In this document: positions 1-8,737 of the stretch, piece after piece
Layout of the letters: every line of letters begins with the position of its first letter
Numbering within the stretch: position 1 is the stretch's first letter
Origin: Pseudoalteromonas sp. P1-9
Lineage (GTDB): Bacteria; Pseudomonadota; Gammaproteobacteria; Enterobacterales; Alteromonadaceae
Assembly: GCF_001399975.1 (NCBI RefSeq)
Contig: NZ_LKBD01000014.1
Coordinates: 33,551 to 97,550 of the forward strand
Length of the DNA: 64,000 nt
Direction of reading: 5' to 3'
The notes under the pieces: model-generated
The model's database searches: none
Seen by the model: the letters and a program-made list of their open reading frames with translations, nothing else
Told to the model about the DNA's origin: nothing
Program-made: the position numbers and the translations under genes

Positions 1-838
1 TTTTAATGTTTTCAAGCGACGATAAGCCAATGTAACTTTCCGCTTTTTCTGGGTAACCTGGGATCAGCGTGCCTTTAACATTATTGAGCTTGTTATCTTT
101 AATCACTTCAATTAGCTCAAACCAATTAGTAATAAAATCTTCAAGCACCGCTTGTTTCGTATTGTACTCGCCGCTGCCATTTTTAAAATCAAGGACAAAA
201 CCAATCTTCTCGTGTTGCCATAGTGCTAAAATTTCAGTTGCAACTGTTTTCACATTAGCGGCGATTGCCATTACCGCGAGGCAACGATCTTGTTTATTGC
301 TTGCACTTAGTAACGATGCATCTTGTGCTTGATTAAAAATTAATAACTCGAGCGCTGGTAATCCTTGTGCACCATCTTGTAGGCTAGCAACGGCGTTCTC
401 ATCTATCGCTTGAGCCGCAAGTAATGACGCAACACCGCGTTGAACGGCATTATTGTTATCAGGCCAAAATTGTAAGCGATAATGGCGAAATTCTTCGGAC
501 TCAGGCCCCATTTTTACCGCTTTCGCAAATTGCCATGCCTTGCTTAATGCTAACCATGCATTTTTTAATTCTGTTAGCTCGCTTTCGCTTGGCGCCTGAT
601 AAGCACAAAACATAATGCTCGCCGCATCTAGTTTATCCGCTTCATCCATCAATGTTTGGTATGCTGGCAAAATATAATTATCAGCTTGCGCTGCTAATAA
701 TTTTGTCATGGCTTCATCTTTCGTTAGTTTAACCACGGGTGGCGTAATAGGTGGTTTTTCGCTGTTGTTATCGCTGCCACCACCACATGCACTTAGTAAC
801 GCAGCCGTCACAAGCAAAGAAAGTGCTTTTAGTTTCAT
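1..838 (-). CDS. Imelysin-family lipoprotein (COG3489-like), partial
   Basis: Last visible gene of the leftward iron operon; its C-terminus runs off the window, leaving 279 codons. The N-terminus is a lipoprotein signal with lipobox LSAC (Cys18), followed by a low-complexity Ser/Asn/Pro linker. The body is helical and carries the imelysin-like segment GLPALELLIF and an upstream FWPDNN stretch, which fit the second, shorter imelysin-type lipoprotein found in IrpA operons. It starts 11 nt after the stop of the di-haem gene, so it is probably co-transcribed. The family is thought to act in periplasmic iron or haem handling; the exact substrate is not known. The Cys-rich GxHxxE motif of the first imelysin gene is not present in the same form here. 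Confidence 0.8.
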   Translation of the reverse strand, partial: MKLKALSLLVTAALLSACGGGSDNNSEKPPITPPVVKLTKDEAMTKLLAAQADNYILPAYQTLMDEADKLDAASIMFCAYQAPSESELTELKNAWLALSKAWQFAKAVKMGPESEEFRHYRLQFWPDNNNAVQRGVASLLAAQAIDENAVASLQDGAQGLPALELLIFNQAQDASLLSASNKQDRCLAVMAIAANVKTVATEILALWQHEKIGFVLDFKNGSGEYNTKQAVLEDFITNWFELIEVIKDNKLNNVKGTLIPGYPEKAESYIGLSSLENIK

Positions 839-849
839 CGTATTTGCCC

Positions 850-2256
850 TTAAATTTGTTTTAGAAAATAAATCAATGCGTCACGCTGCTGTTGGTCAAA
901 CGCTACAAACGCGCTTTTTGATTGCTCGGCTTCACCGCCATGCCACAAAATCGCTTCAGCCACTGTTTTAGCACGGCCATCATGTAAAAATGCCTGATAG
1001 CCTTGTACTTTTTCTTGTAATCCTAGCCCCCAAAGTGGTGGCGTGCGCCACTCTCGACCATTGGCTAATCCCTCAGCTTTACCATCAGCCAGTGCTTCGC
1101 CCATATCGTGTAACGCCAAATTGGTGTAAGGCCAGATAGTTTGATTTGCCAGCTCTTTAAGTGGGTAGTCGCTTGCCGTGGTATAACTTGGAGTGTGACA
1201 ACTATGGCAATTCGCTTGATAAAAAAGTGCTCTGCCCTGTTGTGCTTTTTCCGAAGTAAGCTTTCGGGTCGGTTGCACCGCAATGTGCGCCCCCATAAAT
1301 ACCGTTAACTTATGCAGCTTTTCTGGTATTTCTAGCTTACGATCGTGACCGCCCATTGTTGATGCACGCTGACAAAGCGGTTGAGATGACGTGCAAGTAT
1401 CGTGTGTGAAAAACGGATTGGTTATGCCGATATCATTAACAAATGCCGCAGCCGTTTGTGATGCTAAACTTGGTTGACTCGCTTTAAAGCCAAAACGTCC
1501 AATCATCTGCTGCTTAGTTTTTGCACTAATCACACGATTGTACTTAGCCGAAATACCATCGTTGTTTTTATCCGCAATATCTTCTTGCGCAGTAAGATCG
1601 TGTTCACTAATCGCGTCCAACAACCCCATTCCGTAAAGTGCTGGCGCATAACGTGGCGATAACACCGTATTGGGTTGCAATTCGCCATAGGCTAAATCAA
1701 CCAATTGGTAATGTGGCTTGCTTAAAGTGTAAGGCGTGCCATCCGCATATTGACCCGATATGCTTTCGTAACGAATAGTTACTTTGCCTTCCGCCGCAAG
1801 TGATTCAGGTTTTGCTAGTTTAATCGCAAATGGCTGGAATTGGCCGCCATAGTGTTTATCAACCGCATTGCCATCATCACGCTTACCTAAACGAAAAAGC
1901 AATGCCATTGGCGCATGCGTGCCCTCCCCAACAAGCTTTCCTCGACCACCACGAATATGACATGCTTTACATGAACGCGCGTTATAAAGCGGGCCTAAAC
2001 CATCACGGTCTTGAGTTGCAGCAGGTGCTGCGACCCAAGGATCACGAAAAAATGAAAAGCCATCCCAAAAATCAAGCTGCCTATCTAAATCGAGATTTTC
2101 TGAGGGATGAATAAAAGTACGTGTATTAAGTCGCTTTAAGGTTGTTGCGCCGCCAGGGCGCAACTCGCTATGTGAAAATTCAGGTACAGTTTGCTCTTTA
2201 CAACCAATTAGCAAAGTGCCAAAAATACACGCAGTTAAAAGACTTCGTTTAATCAT
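850..2256 (-). CDS. Di-haem oxidoreductase family lipoprotein (DHOR, DUF1111)
   Basis: 468-residue exported lipoprotein (lipobox LIGC, Cys19). Two c-type haem sites are visible, CKACH at 96-100 and CHSCH at 350-354, the arrangement of the family formerly called 'thiol oxidoreductase' (COG3488), related to di-haem peroxidases. It probably passes electrons in the periplasm, perhaps to reduce iron for the neighbouring imelysin proteins (inference). Its ATG overlaps the TGA of the upstream di-haem gene by 4 nt, indicating translational coupling. A DNDG-like calcium-type loop (KNNDGIS, about 230-236) is conserved between this protein and its neighbour, so the two are paralogues. Confidence 0.88.
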   Translation of the reverse strand: MIKRSLLTACIFGTLLIGCKEQTVPEFSHSELRPGGATTLKRLNTRTFIHPSENLDLDRQLDFWDGFSFFRDPWVAAPAATQDRDGLGPLYNARSCKACHIRGGRGKLVGEGTHAPMALLFRLGKRDDGNAVDKHYGGQFQPFAIKLAKPESLAAEGKVTIRYESISGQYADGTPYTLSKPHYQLVDLAYGELQPNTVLSPRYAPALYGMGLLDAISEHDLTAQEDIADKNNDGISAKYNRVISAKTKQQMIGRFGFKASQPSLASQTAAAFVNDIGITNPFFTHDTCTSSQPLCQRASTMGGHDRKLEIPEKLHKLTVFMGAHIAVQPTRKLTSEKAQQGRALFYQANCHSCHTPSYTTASDYPLKELANQTIWPYTNLALHDMGEALADGKAEGLANGREWRTPPLWGLGLQEKVQGYQAFLHDGRAKTVAEAILWHGGEAEQSKSAFVAFDQQQRDALIYFLKQI

Positions 2257-3908
2257 AGTGAGTTTAAAAACGCCAATAATTGTGAGCGCTCAGTTTTAGA
2301 CATTGCAAGGTAGGCTTGCTTAGCTTTTTCTGCCTCGCCGCTATGCCATAAAATAGCCTCGCTGATGGTGCGTGCTCGACCATCATGCAAATAAGTAGCG
2401 CGCGCATTTACCTGCTGTACCAAGCCTAATCCCCAAAGCGGCGTTGTACGCCACTCAGTACCAGATGCTTGTCCCTCGGGGCGGTTATCTGCAAGACCTT
2501 CACAGCGCTGCACATAAATGCAATTTTCACCAACCTGACAGCTACCGCCTTGTGCGTTTTCTAATTTAATAGGCGCACATTCGCCGCCCATATCATGTAG
2601 TAACAAGTCACTGTAAGGATAAATAACTTGCTCGCTAAGTGCAGCAATCGGCGTACTTTCGCCAGTAAAACCAAGAATATCGACATCACCTAATAAACTT
2701 GCCGGTGCTTCACCTGTTTTATGGCGTGGTACATGACAGCCATTACAGTTAGCGTCGAAAAATAACGCACGGCCACGCGTGACATCGTTTTGCCAAGTAT
2801 TAGTTTGCTCGTCGAACCCTCGTCTTGCTGGCACAGCTAATAAACGGTTATAAAATTCAACTTGTGCGAGATCTAAATCACTTAAATCAAGACCATTGGC
2901 TTCACTGTTTTGCTCTAATGCAGCTTGTTCATTACAGGCAACTTGATTGTCGGTGCACGGCTCTGCTTGGTTAATACGATTAGTCACGCCCATATCACCG
3001 CGATAGGCCCCCGCTATTTGCTGCAACACGGATGCAGTGCCAAGTTTATAGCCAAAACGTGCTAATTTAGTTTGCTCTGAAATAGGCTCTGTTACATACG
3101 CAGCACGGCCAGAAATACCATCATTATCAACATCGTCAGGGTCAGCGTAGCTGGTAATGTACTGTTCAGGAATTGCATGCAGCAAACCTGAGCCAAAAAT
3201 CGCAGGTGAAACACGGGCAGAGAACCTTACCGTGTCGTTAAATGGGCCGTAAGATAAATCGGTTACTTTATAAATGGGTTTGCGCAACTCGTATTCTTCG
3301 CCATCGGCAAATTTACCTGTTACGTTTTCATACTCAACAAACGCATAGGCTTCGCCATATGCCAAACCTTCATCTAACGCGCCGTTAAACTTAGGTAATG
3401 CGCCTGTCGGGTGTCCGGCAACCGTGCCAAATGTTTGTAATTGATCGCCATACACAGCATCGGGTTGACCATTCTCATCACTAATCCGTAGGAACATACT
3501 GGTCATTGCACGCTGCGGTGAGCTTGGCACTTCGCCACGACCATCTTTAATATGACACCCTTGGCAAGTTGGGTTATTAAAAACAGGGCCTAATCCTTTG
3601 TGTGCGCCTCTAAATAAGTGATCACCCGATTTAAATACCGCGTCTAATGCAAAATCACTGCGAATTGCCGGTGCCGATTGGCTGAATGCGTCTTCATTTT
3701 GAACATCGGTTGTTACTACGCCACCCGCTAGGTGCTCGTTGGTGTCAGGCGTACTGCTGCTAAGCGGTGCTAAGCCATCATTTGGCTGTCCCGGCAGTGT
3801 GACAACAGGCGGCTGAGGTTCGCTAGGCTTTGCTTCTGGTGATTGCGATGAGCCACCACAACCCAAAGCACTTAACATAAAACTGGTTAGTAAAAGATGT
3901 CGCTTCAT
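2253..3908 (-). CDS. Di-haem oxidoreductase family lipoprotein (DHOR, DUF1111), longer paralogue
   Basis: 551 residues, lipoprotein signal with Cys17 in a SALGC lipobox, then a Pro/Ser-rich linker to about residue 60. Haem-binding motifs are CQGCH at 115-119 and CNGCH at 388-392. The loop DVDNDGISGR (about 259-268) corresponds to the same position in the downstream paralogue. It is longer than its partner mainly through the linker and an insertion with extra cysteines near 455-480. It lies 62 nt downstream of the imelysin gene and overlaps the next gene by 4 nt. Role: periplasmic c-type cytochrome of the iron-regulated imelysin operon; the electron donor and acceptor cannot be read from sequence. 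Confidence 0.88.
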   Translation of the reverse strand: MKRHLLLTSFMLSALGCGGSSQSPEAKPSEPQPPVVTLPGQPNDGLAPLSSSTPDTNEHLAGGVVTTDVQNEDAFSQSAPAIRSDFALDAVFKSGDHLFRGAHKGLGPVFNNPTCQGCHIKDGRGEVPSSPQRAMTSMFLRISDENGQPDAVYGDQLQTFGTVAGHPTGALPKFNGALDEGLAYGEAYAFVEYENVTGKFADGEEYELRKPIYKVTDLSYGPFNDTVRFSARVSPAIFGSGLLHAIPEQYITSYADPDDVDNDGISGRAAYVTEPISEQTKLARFGYKLGTASVLQQIAGAYRGDMGVTNRINQAEPCTDNQVACNEQAALEQNSEANGLDLSDLDLAQVEFYNRLLAVPARRGFDEQTNTWQNDVTRGRALFFDANCNGCHVPRHKTGEAPASLLGDVDILGFTGESTPIAALSEQVIYPYSDLLLHDMGGECAPIKLENAQGGSCQVGENCIYVQRCEGLADNRPEGQASGTEWRTTPLWGLGLVQQVNARATYLHDGRARTISEAILWHSGEAEKAKQAYLAMSKTERSQLLAFLNSL

Positions 3909-3970
3909 AAATGCCCCTAGAAACGAAAAAAGCGCTGCAAAATAGCAGCGCCAATAATAGTGTTAGCTTA

Positions 3971-5380
3971 TTAGCTACCAAACTCGTCAGTATCTTGCTC
4001 AAGATCACCCGTGGTTACTTCTAACGCTTCAATTGCTTGTTTAATCACTTGAGTTTGTGATTTAAGCGCTTCGATTGTGTGTGTAACAGGTTGCTTTAAA
4101 TCAGCATTTTGAATTTGCACATCAAATGAGTAACCTAGCTTAGCGTTAGTATCGATAACTGCCGCTTTCGCCATCGTATCTTCAATCGCAGCACGTAATT
4201 CATTGGCAAGTTCATGCGAACCATCCACTACCAGTAAATCGTAAATGCTAGCACCTTCTAATGTTTCACCATCCATACGCTGGTAAGCACCATTAAATGC
4301 GTTTTGAATACCCTTAGCATTTAAGAAAATATCGCGGTGTGTATTATCTGAAAAACACGAGTGCTCGTCTTCTTGTGAATCGGTACGAAGTGCAATACTC
4401 ATGCGCTCACCAGCAAGTTCACCAAAGCTTAAACGGCCCATGCCTTCTAGAATTTTCGCCAACGACGCTTTTACGTTTTCGTCTTTTGTAAATTCAACAT
4501 AGTGAAAACCTGAACCTGGAGTCCATGCATCAACAACACCTTGTAAATCGTCAATCAATAAATCTGCCGCTGCAATTAGGTAGTCACCGCGGCGTTCACA
4601 AATCACCGAATCAACCACGTTATCTGCGCCAGATGTACACTCACCCATGCCACTTGCCGCAGTGTAATAATCGTTTACTTTACGGTAGCCAGCACTGTAG
4701 TCACGGTTTGGCGTGTAAGAACCATCAGCATTAAGATCTTGTCCCCACAGTAAAAATTCAATCGCGTGATAACCTGATGTTACATTGGCTTCATCATCGC
4801 CGCGCTCAAATTGTTCAGCGAGTAACGCTTTGGTGATATCTGGGAACTCAGCAAGATCGGCAATAATATTGCCACCTACTGGCAAACTTGCAGGGTTTTC
4901 AGGCAGTTGTGCGCCATCCATGTCAATTGTGTAATCAATTAGCGCTTCGGCTAGTGGCCATGCGTTGATTGCGCCTTCAGGACCTTCTTCAGCAACTAAT
5001 ACCGGGTTACCATTGTCATCACGCGTTAGATTGTCGATTGGCCCTTCACGAAAGCGATAAACTTCTGACTGACCATAAGGTTCGCGAGCATCTAACCACG
5101 CATTTTTAGCGGCGCTAAAGTTAGCTTCGCTTGGCTCTGCAACAAACTGCTCAATCACATTTTTAAGCTGTTTAGCAGCGATAAGTGAATCGGCGTAAAC
5201 CGCATATGCATGCTGTGCATTGGTAACAACGACATCTTTTTCGGTCACATACGTTGATACACCACTTTCGCCACTTACACCTGGTGCGCCGTCTGCCCCG
5301 TCTTTGCCATCGTCACCGCTACATGCTGCAAGCATTGCAACACATAACGAAGAAAGTGCAAAATTCGCTATTTTTTTCAT
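3971..5380 (-). CDS. Imelysin family lipoprotein, IrpA-like
   Basis: First gene of the operon, 469 residues. Signal peptide with lipobox LAAC (Cys20) followed by a short collagen-like Gly-X-X tract (residues 22-40) that probably acts as a flexible tether. The diagnostic imelysin motif GYHAIE sits at 203-208, followed by FLLWGQD. Proteins of this type (IrpA, peptidase M75/imelysin) are iron-regulated and thought to bind iron or haem at the cell surface or in the periplasm; peptidase activity is doubtful in the family. A sigma70-like promoter overlapped by a Fur-box-like sequence lies about 80-125 bp upstream, supporting iron repression. Confidence 0.88.
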   Translation of the reverse strand: MKKIANFALSSLCVAMLAACSGDDGKDGADGAPGVSGESGVSTYVTEKDVVVTNAQHAYAVYADSLIAAKQLKNVIEQFVAEPSEANFSAAKNAWLDAREPYGQSEVYRFREGPIDNLTRDDNGNPVLVAEEGPEGAINAWPLAEALIDYTIDMDGAQLPENPASLPVGGNIIADLAEFPDITKALLAEQFERGDDEANVTSGYHAIEFLLWGQDLNADGSYTPNRDYSAGYRKVNDYYTAASGMGECTSGADNVVDSVICERRGDYLIAAADLLIDDLQGVVDAWTPGSGFHYVEFTKDENVKASLAKILEGMGRLSFGELAGERMSIALRTDSQEDEHSCFSDNTHRDIFLNAKGIQNAFNGAYQRMDGETLEGASIYDLLVVDGSHELANELRAAIEDTMAKAAVIDTNAKLGYSFDVQIQNADLKQPVTHTIEALKSQTQVIKQAIEALEVTTGDLEQDTDEFGS

Positions 5381-5461
5381 TATGTTAATCCCTGATATTT
5401 TTATGATTGAGTAATACCAATTTTTATCAAAAACGTAATTGGCTTAATAAAACTGCGAAGC

Positions 5462-5507
5462 ATTCTAAAACCCAAAACAAATTAGATCAATAACAGAAAT
5501 CATTATC
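5462..5507 (-). promoter_or_regulatory. Promoter with overlapping Fur-box-like operator for the imelysin/di-haem operon
   Basis: On the minus strand a -35 TTGATC (5485-5490) and a -10 TAGAAT (5462-5467) are separated by exactly 17 bp. A sequence at 5489-5507 matches the 19-bp Fur consensus GATAATGATAATCATTATC at 14 positions by eye, including an unbroken AATCATTATC. It overlaps the -35, so bound Fur would block polymerase. This matches the iron-responsive expression known for imelysin operons. The match count was made by hand; no matrix score was run. Confidence 0.7.
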
Positions 5508-5562
5508 ATTTAAAATAAATTTAAATTTTGATTCATCTAAATTTATAAACTTGATCTAGATC

Positions 5563-5590
5563 AAAAAAAGGAGCCAGTGGGCTCCTTTTT
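5563..5590. terminator. Bidirectional rho-independent terminator
   Basis: Stem GGAGCC/GGCTCC with loop AGTG, extended by A-run/T-run pairing on both sides, so it can stop transcription on both strands. It would end leftward transcription that passes from the zntR/permease operon through the inverted-repeat element, insulating the iron operon promoter. Confidence 0.8.
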
Positions 5591-5644
5591 ATTAAACGAA
5601 TCATCGCAAAAAACGATGTCTTTCAAGCTTAAATATCAATTAAC

Positions 5645-5910
5645 TAGAGCGTGTTGACCTTTGCAGTCTGTTTCTGCAGCAGTTTGTTTGGCATTTAGAC
5701 AAGACAGAGTGATTGTGGTGTAGTAACTCTACACGAATGAGCGATAACGCAGTATAAATGCCAAACAAGCGCTGCCTAAAGGTTCAATCCAAAGCGTTTT
5801 GCTCTTTGTTGTCGCTTTTTGACTTAGCCCGCTAGGTCTGCAAAGCAACGCCGCGATCAAAACACTTTGGATTTGAACAGAATTTAGACCGTAAAGGTCA
5901 ACACGCTCTA
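5645..5910. mobile_element. MITE-like inverted-repeat element, 266-bp copy
   Basis: Bounded by an 18-bp perfect terminal inverted repeat (TAGAGCGTGTTGACCTTT at the left, its reverse complement at 5893-5910) that continues imperfectly inward. Ends with TA on both sides, compatible with a TA target duplication as in Tc1/mariner or IS630 relatives. It has no ORF. Inside are two nested inverted repeats: 5684-5697 pairs with 5755-5768 (14 bp), and 5788-5801 pairs with 5858-5871 (13 of 14). The element could fold into a three-way-junction shape. A second copy lies at 44471-44787 in the same orientation, which shows it is repeated and mobile or was so. Confidence 0.85.
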
Positions 5911-5931
5911 GCCTAAAAGCAAATATACAAG

Positions 5932-7191
5932 TTACTTGGCGCTACTTAATTTGAGCCAAACCAAGCGCAACATTAACAGCGCAAGTAAGGCTCCCGCGCC
6001 GTACTCTAGCCACATGGGTAATACATGATGCGATTCTTGTAGCGATGGTACGATTGCGAATTGATATCGTGCTATCAAATAGTCGGTAATAAAGCCGAAA
6101 ATTAGCGCAACACCAATAACTCCTGTTAAATAAGCGACCACCGCGCGCTTGCCTAGTTCGCTCGCTACCACACCTAATGTAGCTACATTAGTTGCCGGCC
6201 CAGCTAACATAAATACCAGCGCAGCACCGGGGCTAACGCCCGACATTAATAACCCTGCGGCAATAGGCGTTGAAGCAGTTGCACATACATACATTGGAAT
6301 ACTAATTAAAATTACGATTAGCATGGCCCAAATTCCACTACCATACTGTTGCAGAAAATCTTGCGGTACAAAGGTTTGCACTAACGCGGCAAAAAACAAA
6401 CCTATCATCAGCCACTTTGCGGTATCACTTAGCAGTTTGTTAGCACTAAATGAAAATGCACGCTTGAGTTTTGCTGTCGCGGTTTCTGTTACAAGCTGTG
6501 TTTCTTTGTTTGTGGAACAGCACGAGGTAGTATTTTCTTTTTGCTCATCAGAATCTTTTACCGAGCAACAAGCAGCACTGGTTGATACATTCGCCTTAGC
6601 TTCAGCTACTGTTGGCGCACAACAAGGGGAAGTTTGCACAACAGGCTTTTGCTGAGTACTACAGCATGACGTCTTTTGTTCTGAAACCATATCACTAGCC
6701 TGCGCCGCATTTTGCTCTGTGGTGTGCGCACTACTGCAGCAAGTATCATCGGCTTTTTCTTTTATGTTATCGGCGCTTTGTTGCGTATCAAGTTTACTTT
6801 CACCGCCCACTAATAAACCCGCAGTAATGGCACTAGCAACCGCCGCAATAGGTCGGATAATTGCCATAAATGGGCCAAGCAAAACATACGAGACAGAAAT
6901 TGAATCAACACCTGTTTCGGGCGTAGAGACTAAAAATGCCGTGGTTGCGCTTTTTGAGGCTCCCGCCCTTCGCAGCCCGAGTGCCGCTGGAATTACGCCA
7001 CAAGAACACAGCGGCATTGGCGCACCAATAAGAGCCGCTTTAATGGTAGTAGCAAAGCCCTCTTTGCCAAGGTGGCGATTGAGAAAGTTTTCAGGTAAGT
7101 AAACATTAATTAATGCCGCTATAAACAACCCCAATAACAACCAAGGCGCTGAAATAATAAAGAGATCAATAAAGTTATTAACGAGCGTCAT
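5932..7191 (-). CDS. Cu/Zn efflux permease, SO_0444-like (DUF318/ArsP-type)
   Basis: Polytopic inner-membrane permease of about 419 residues. The N-terminal half has helices around 8-28, 50-75 and 100-128 with the LCSCG motif at 61-65; the C-terminal half repeats the permease fold. Between them lies a hydrophilic loop (about 130-245) with five Cys-Cys pairs (151, 176, 190, 208, 224), suited to binding soft metals. Start chosen at 7191 because GGAGG precedes it at good spacing; an upstream ATG at 7248 lies inside zntR. It overlaps the zntR-like gene by 14 nt and shares its promoter, so it is probably a zinc- or copper-induced exporter. Confidence 0.82.
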   Translation of the reverse strand: MTLVNNFIDLFIISAPWLLLGLFIAALINVYLPENFLNRHLGKEGFATTIKAALIGAPMPLCSCGVIPAALGLRRAGASKSATTAFLVSTPETGVDSISVSYVLLGPFMAIIRPIAAVASAITAGLLVGGESKLDTQQSADNIKEKADDTCCSSAHTTEQNAAQASDMVSEQKTSCCSTQQKPVVQTSPCCAPTVAEAKANVSTSAACCSVKDSDEQKENTTSCCSTNKETQLVTETATAKLKRAFSFSANKLLSDTAKWLMIGLFFAALVQTFVPQDFLQQYGSGIWAMLIVILISIPMYVCATASTPIAAGLLMSGVSPGAALVFMLAGPATNVATLGVVASELGKRAVVAYLTGVIGVALIFGFITDYLIARYQFAIVPSLQESHHVLPMWLEYGAGALLALLMLRLVWLKLSSAK

Positions 7192-7591
7192 TTTGTGCCT
7201 CCAGCGCTGAAAGAATTGAACAATGAACGGCGGGCTCGTTACCGCCACAGCATGATTTGTGCAGTAATTTAAGCGAATTTAAAATGGTATTTAACTCGGT
7301 AATTTTACGCTCAACTTGCGTTATTTTTTCACTCGTAAAATGTTTAACTTGCTCACAGCTGTGACTTTGCTTATCCACTTTTATTGCAAGTAACTCTTTA
7401 ATTTCATTCAGTGTAAAGCCTACATCCTTTGCCCTTAGTACAAACGACAGCTGCGCGATGTCTTGTTCAGAATACAAGCGATACCCCGACTCACTGCGCG
7501 CCGATGAATTGAGAATGCCTTGCTTTTCATAGTAACGAAGCGTATCGGTCGAGACCGCTAACCGTTTTGCAATTTCACCTATTTTTACCAT
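7178..7591 (-). CDS. zntR: Zn(II)-responsive MerR-family regulator, ZntR-like
   Basis: 137-residue MerR protein starting MVKIGEIAK, with winged-helix DNA-binding domain (1-75), dimer helix (about 80-112) and C-terminal metal loop. Cys79, Cys114, Cys115 and Cys124 fall at the exact positions used for Zn binding in E. coli ZntR. The fifth E. coli ligand, His119, is Glu here, with His123 next to Cys124. Start 7591 is preceded by an AGG-rich ribosome site; a longer frame to 7666 would cross its own promoter. Regulates itself and the permease from the long-spacer promoter at 7635-7666. Confidence 0.85.
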   Translation of the reverse strand: MVKIGEIAKRLAVSTDTLRYYEKQGILNSSARSESGYRLYSEQDIAQLSFVLRAKDVGFTLNEIKELLAIKVDKQSHSCEQVKHFTSEKITQVERKITELNTILNSLKLLHKSCCGGNEPAVHCSILSALEAQNDAR

Positions 7592-7634
7592 TTGCCTGCC
7601 TAATTGAGATACACTAAATCTAACTTTCCTACTA

Positions 7635-7666
7635 AGTATAAACCTTAGAGTTAACTCCAAAGTCAA
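7635..7666 (-). promoter_or_regulatory. MerR-type promoter and operator of zntR-permease
   Basis: Minus-strand -35 TTGACT (7661-7666) and -10 TATACT (7635-7640) are separated by 20 bp, the over-long spacer characteristic of MerR-family promoters. The spacer contains the dyad CTTtGGAGTTAACTCtAAG (7644-7662), close to the ZntR operator core. A metal-bound MerR dimer untwists such promoters to activate them. Confidence 0.88.
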
Positions 7667-7683
7667 ACCAAAACTTTAAAATT

Positions 7684-8628
7684 ATGAAAATTGCTATTCT
7701 CGACTACGCAACAATTGAAAATGGTGACTTATCACCGCTAAATGCGCTGACACAAAACATCGCATTATTTGACAATACCACGCCTGCACAAGTGATTGAG
7801 CGTTGCCAAGGTATGGACGTGATAATTACCAATAAAGTAGTGATAGACCAAACAGCATTATCTCAACTAAGCACGGTAAAGCTAATTTGCATTGCCGCCA
7901 CAGGCACCAATAATGTTGATTTAGTGTCGGCTAAAAAGCATGACATTGCCGTTACCAATGTTGCAGGCTATTCCACCGCGAGCGTGGTACAGCACACGTT
8001 CGCTTTATTATTTAACTTACTAGGTAATACCCATCAATACATTGCTGATTGTCATAGCAATCAGTGGCAACAAGCGAGCCATTTTTGCTTTTTAGACCAC
8101 TCAATAGACGAAGTAGCGGGTTTAAAAATGGCATTAATCGGGTATGGCGATTTAGGACGCGCAGTAGCAAAAGCCGCAACAGCATTTGGCATTGAAACTT
8201 TGATTAGTGAGCGTAAGAACAGCCCTGTGCGTGACGGTCGAGTTGCATTTGATGACGCGATAGCAAATGCCGATATTGTTTCGGTTCATTGCCCCCTTAA
8301 CCAAGAAACTGAAAATTTAATTAGTACGCGCGAATTTAAACTAATGAAATCTAGCGCGGTACTAATTAATACTGCACGCGGGGGCATTGTTGATGAAAGT
8401 GCACTTGCACACGCACTGCAAACCAAACAAATCAAAGCAGCGGCGATTGATGTTTTAAGCAAAGAACCCGCACAAGACGACAACCCGCTCGTTCAGTATC
8501 AAGGAAGCAACTTATTGCTCACACCACATATTGCGTGGGCCAGCAAGCAGTCTATTTCGCGCTTAGTTAAGCAAATAGCGCTAAATATTAGCGCCTTTGA
8601 AAATGACGAAACACGTAACCGTGTATAG
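7684..8628 (+). CDS. D-2-hydroxyacid dehydrogenase (NAD-dependent), glycerate dehydrogenase-like
   Basis: 314 residues with the two-domain D-isomer dehydrogenase fold. The nucleotide-binding Rossmann motif is GYGDLGRAVAKA (about 153-164), the catalytic Arg region is NTARGGIVDE (about 229-238) and the catalytic His falls in LLTPHIAWAS near 281. Most similar in character to hydroxypyruvate reductase/glycerate dehydrogenase (HprA), but substrate specificity cannot be fixed from sequence. Divergent from zntR with only about 90 bp between starts, so it could be affected by the MerR operator; no functional link to zinc is evident. Confidence 0.85.
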   Translation: MKIAILDYATIENGDLSPLNALTQNIALFDNTTPAQVIERCQGMDVIITNKVVIDQTALSQLSTVKLICIAATGTNNVDLVSAKKHDIAVTNVAGYSTASVVQHTFALLFNLLGNTHQYIADCHSNQWQQASHFCFLDHSIDEVAGLKMALIGYGDLGRAVAKAATAFGIETLISERKNSPVRDGRVAFDDAIANADIVSVHCPLNQETENLISTREFKLMKSSAVLINTARGGIVDESALAHALQTKQIKAAAIDVLSKEPAQDDNPLVQYQGSNLLLTPHIAWASKQSISRLVKQIALNISAFENDETRNRV

Positions 8629-8737
8629 GGTTGTTGACCTTTTATCGAAAAAACTTCGATTTTTAAGTGAAATTGATACACTCACTTTAACGCGGCTTTA
8701 ACTCGCTTAGTCGCTTTAATCACTCAAGGGAAACACA

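Noticed and set aside
5412..5438. ATACCAATT...AATTGG stretch before the imelysin gene
   Set aside because: It resembles the ends of the 34209 element but is too short and one-sided to count as a copy.
6149..6655. 168-codon plus-strand frame opposite the efflux permease
   Set aside because: Antisense shadow of the permease gene; no family features.
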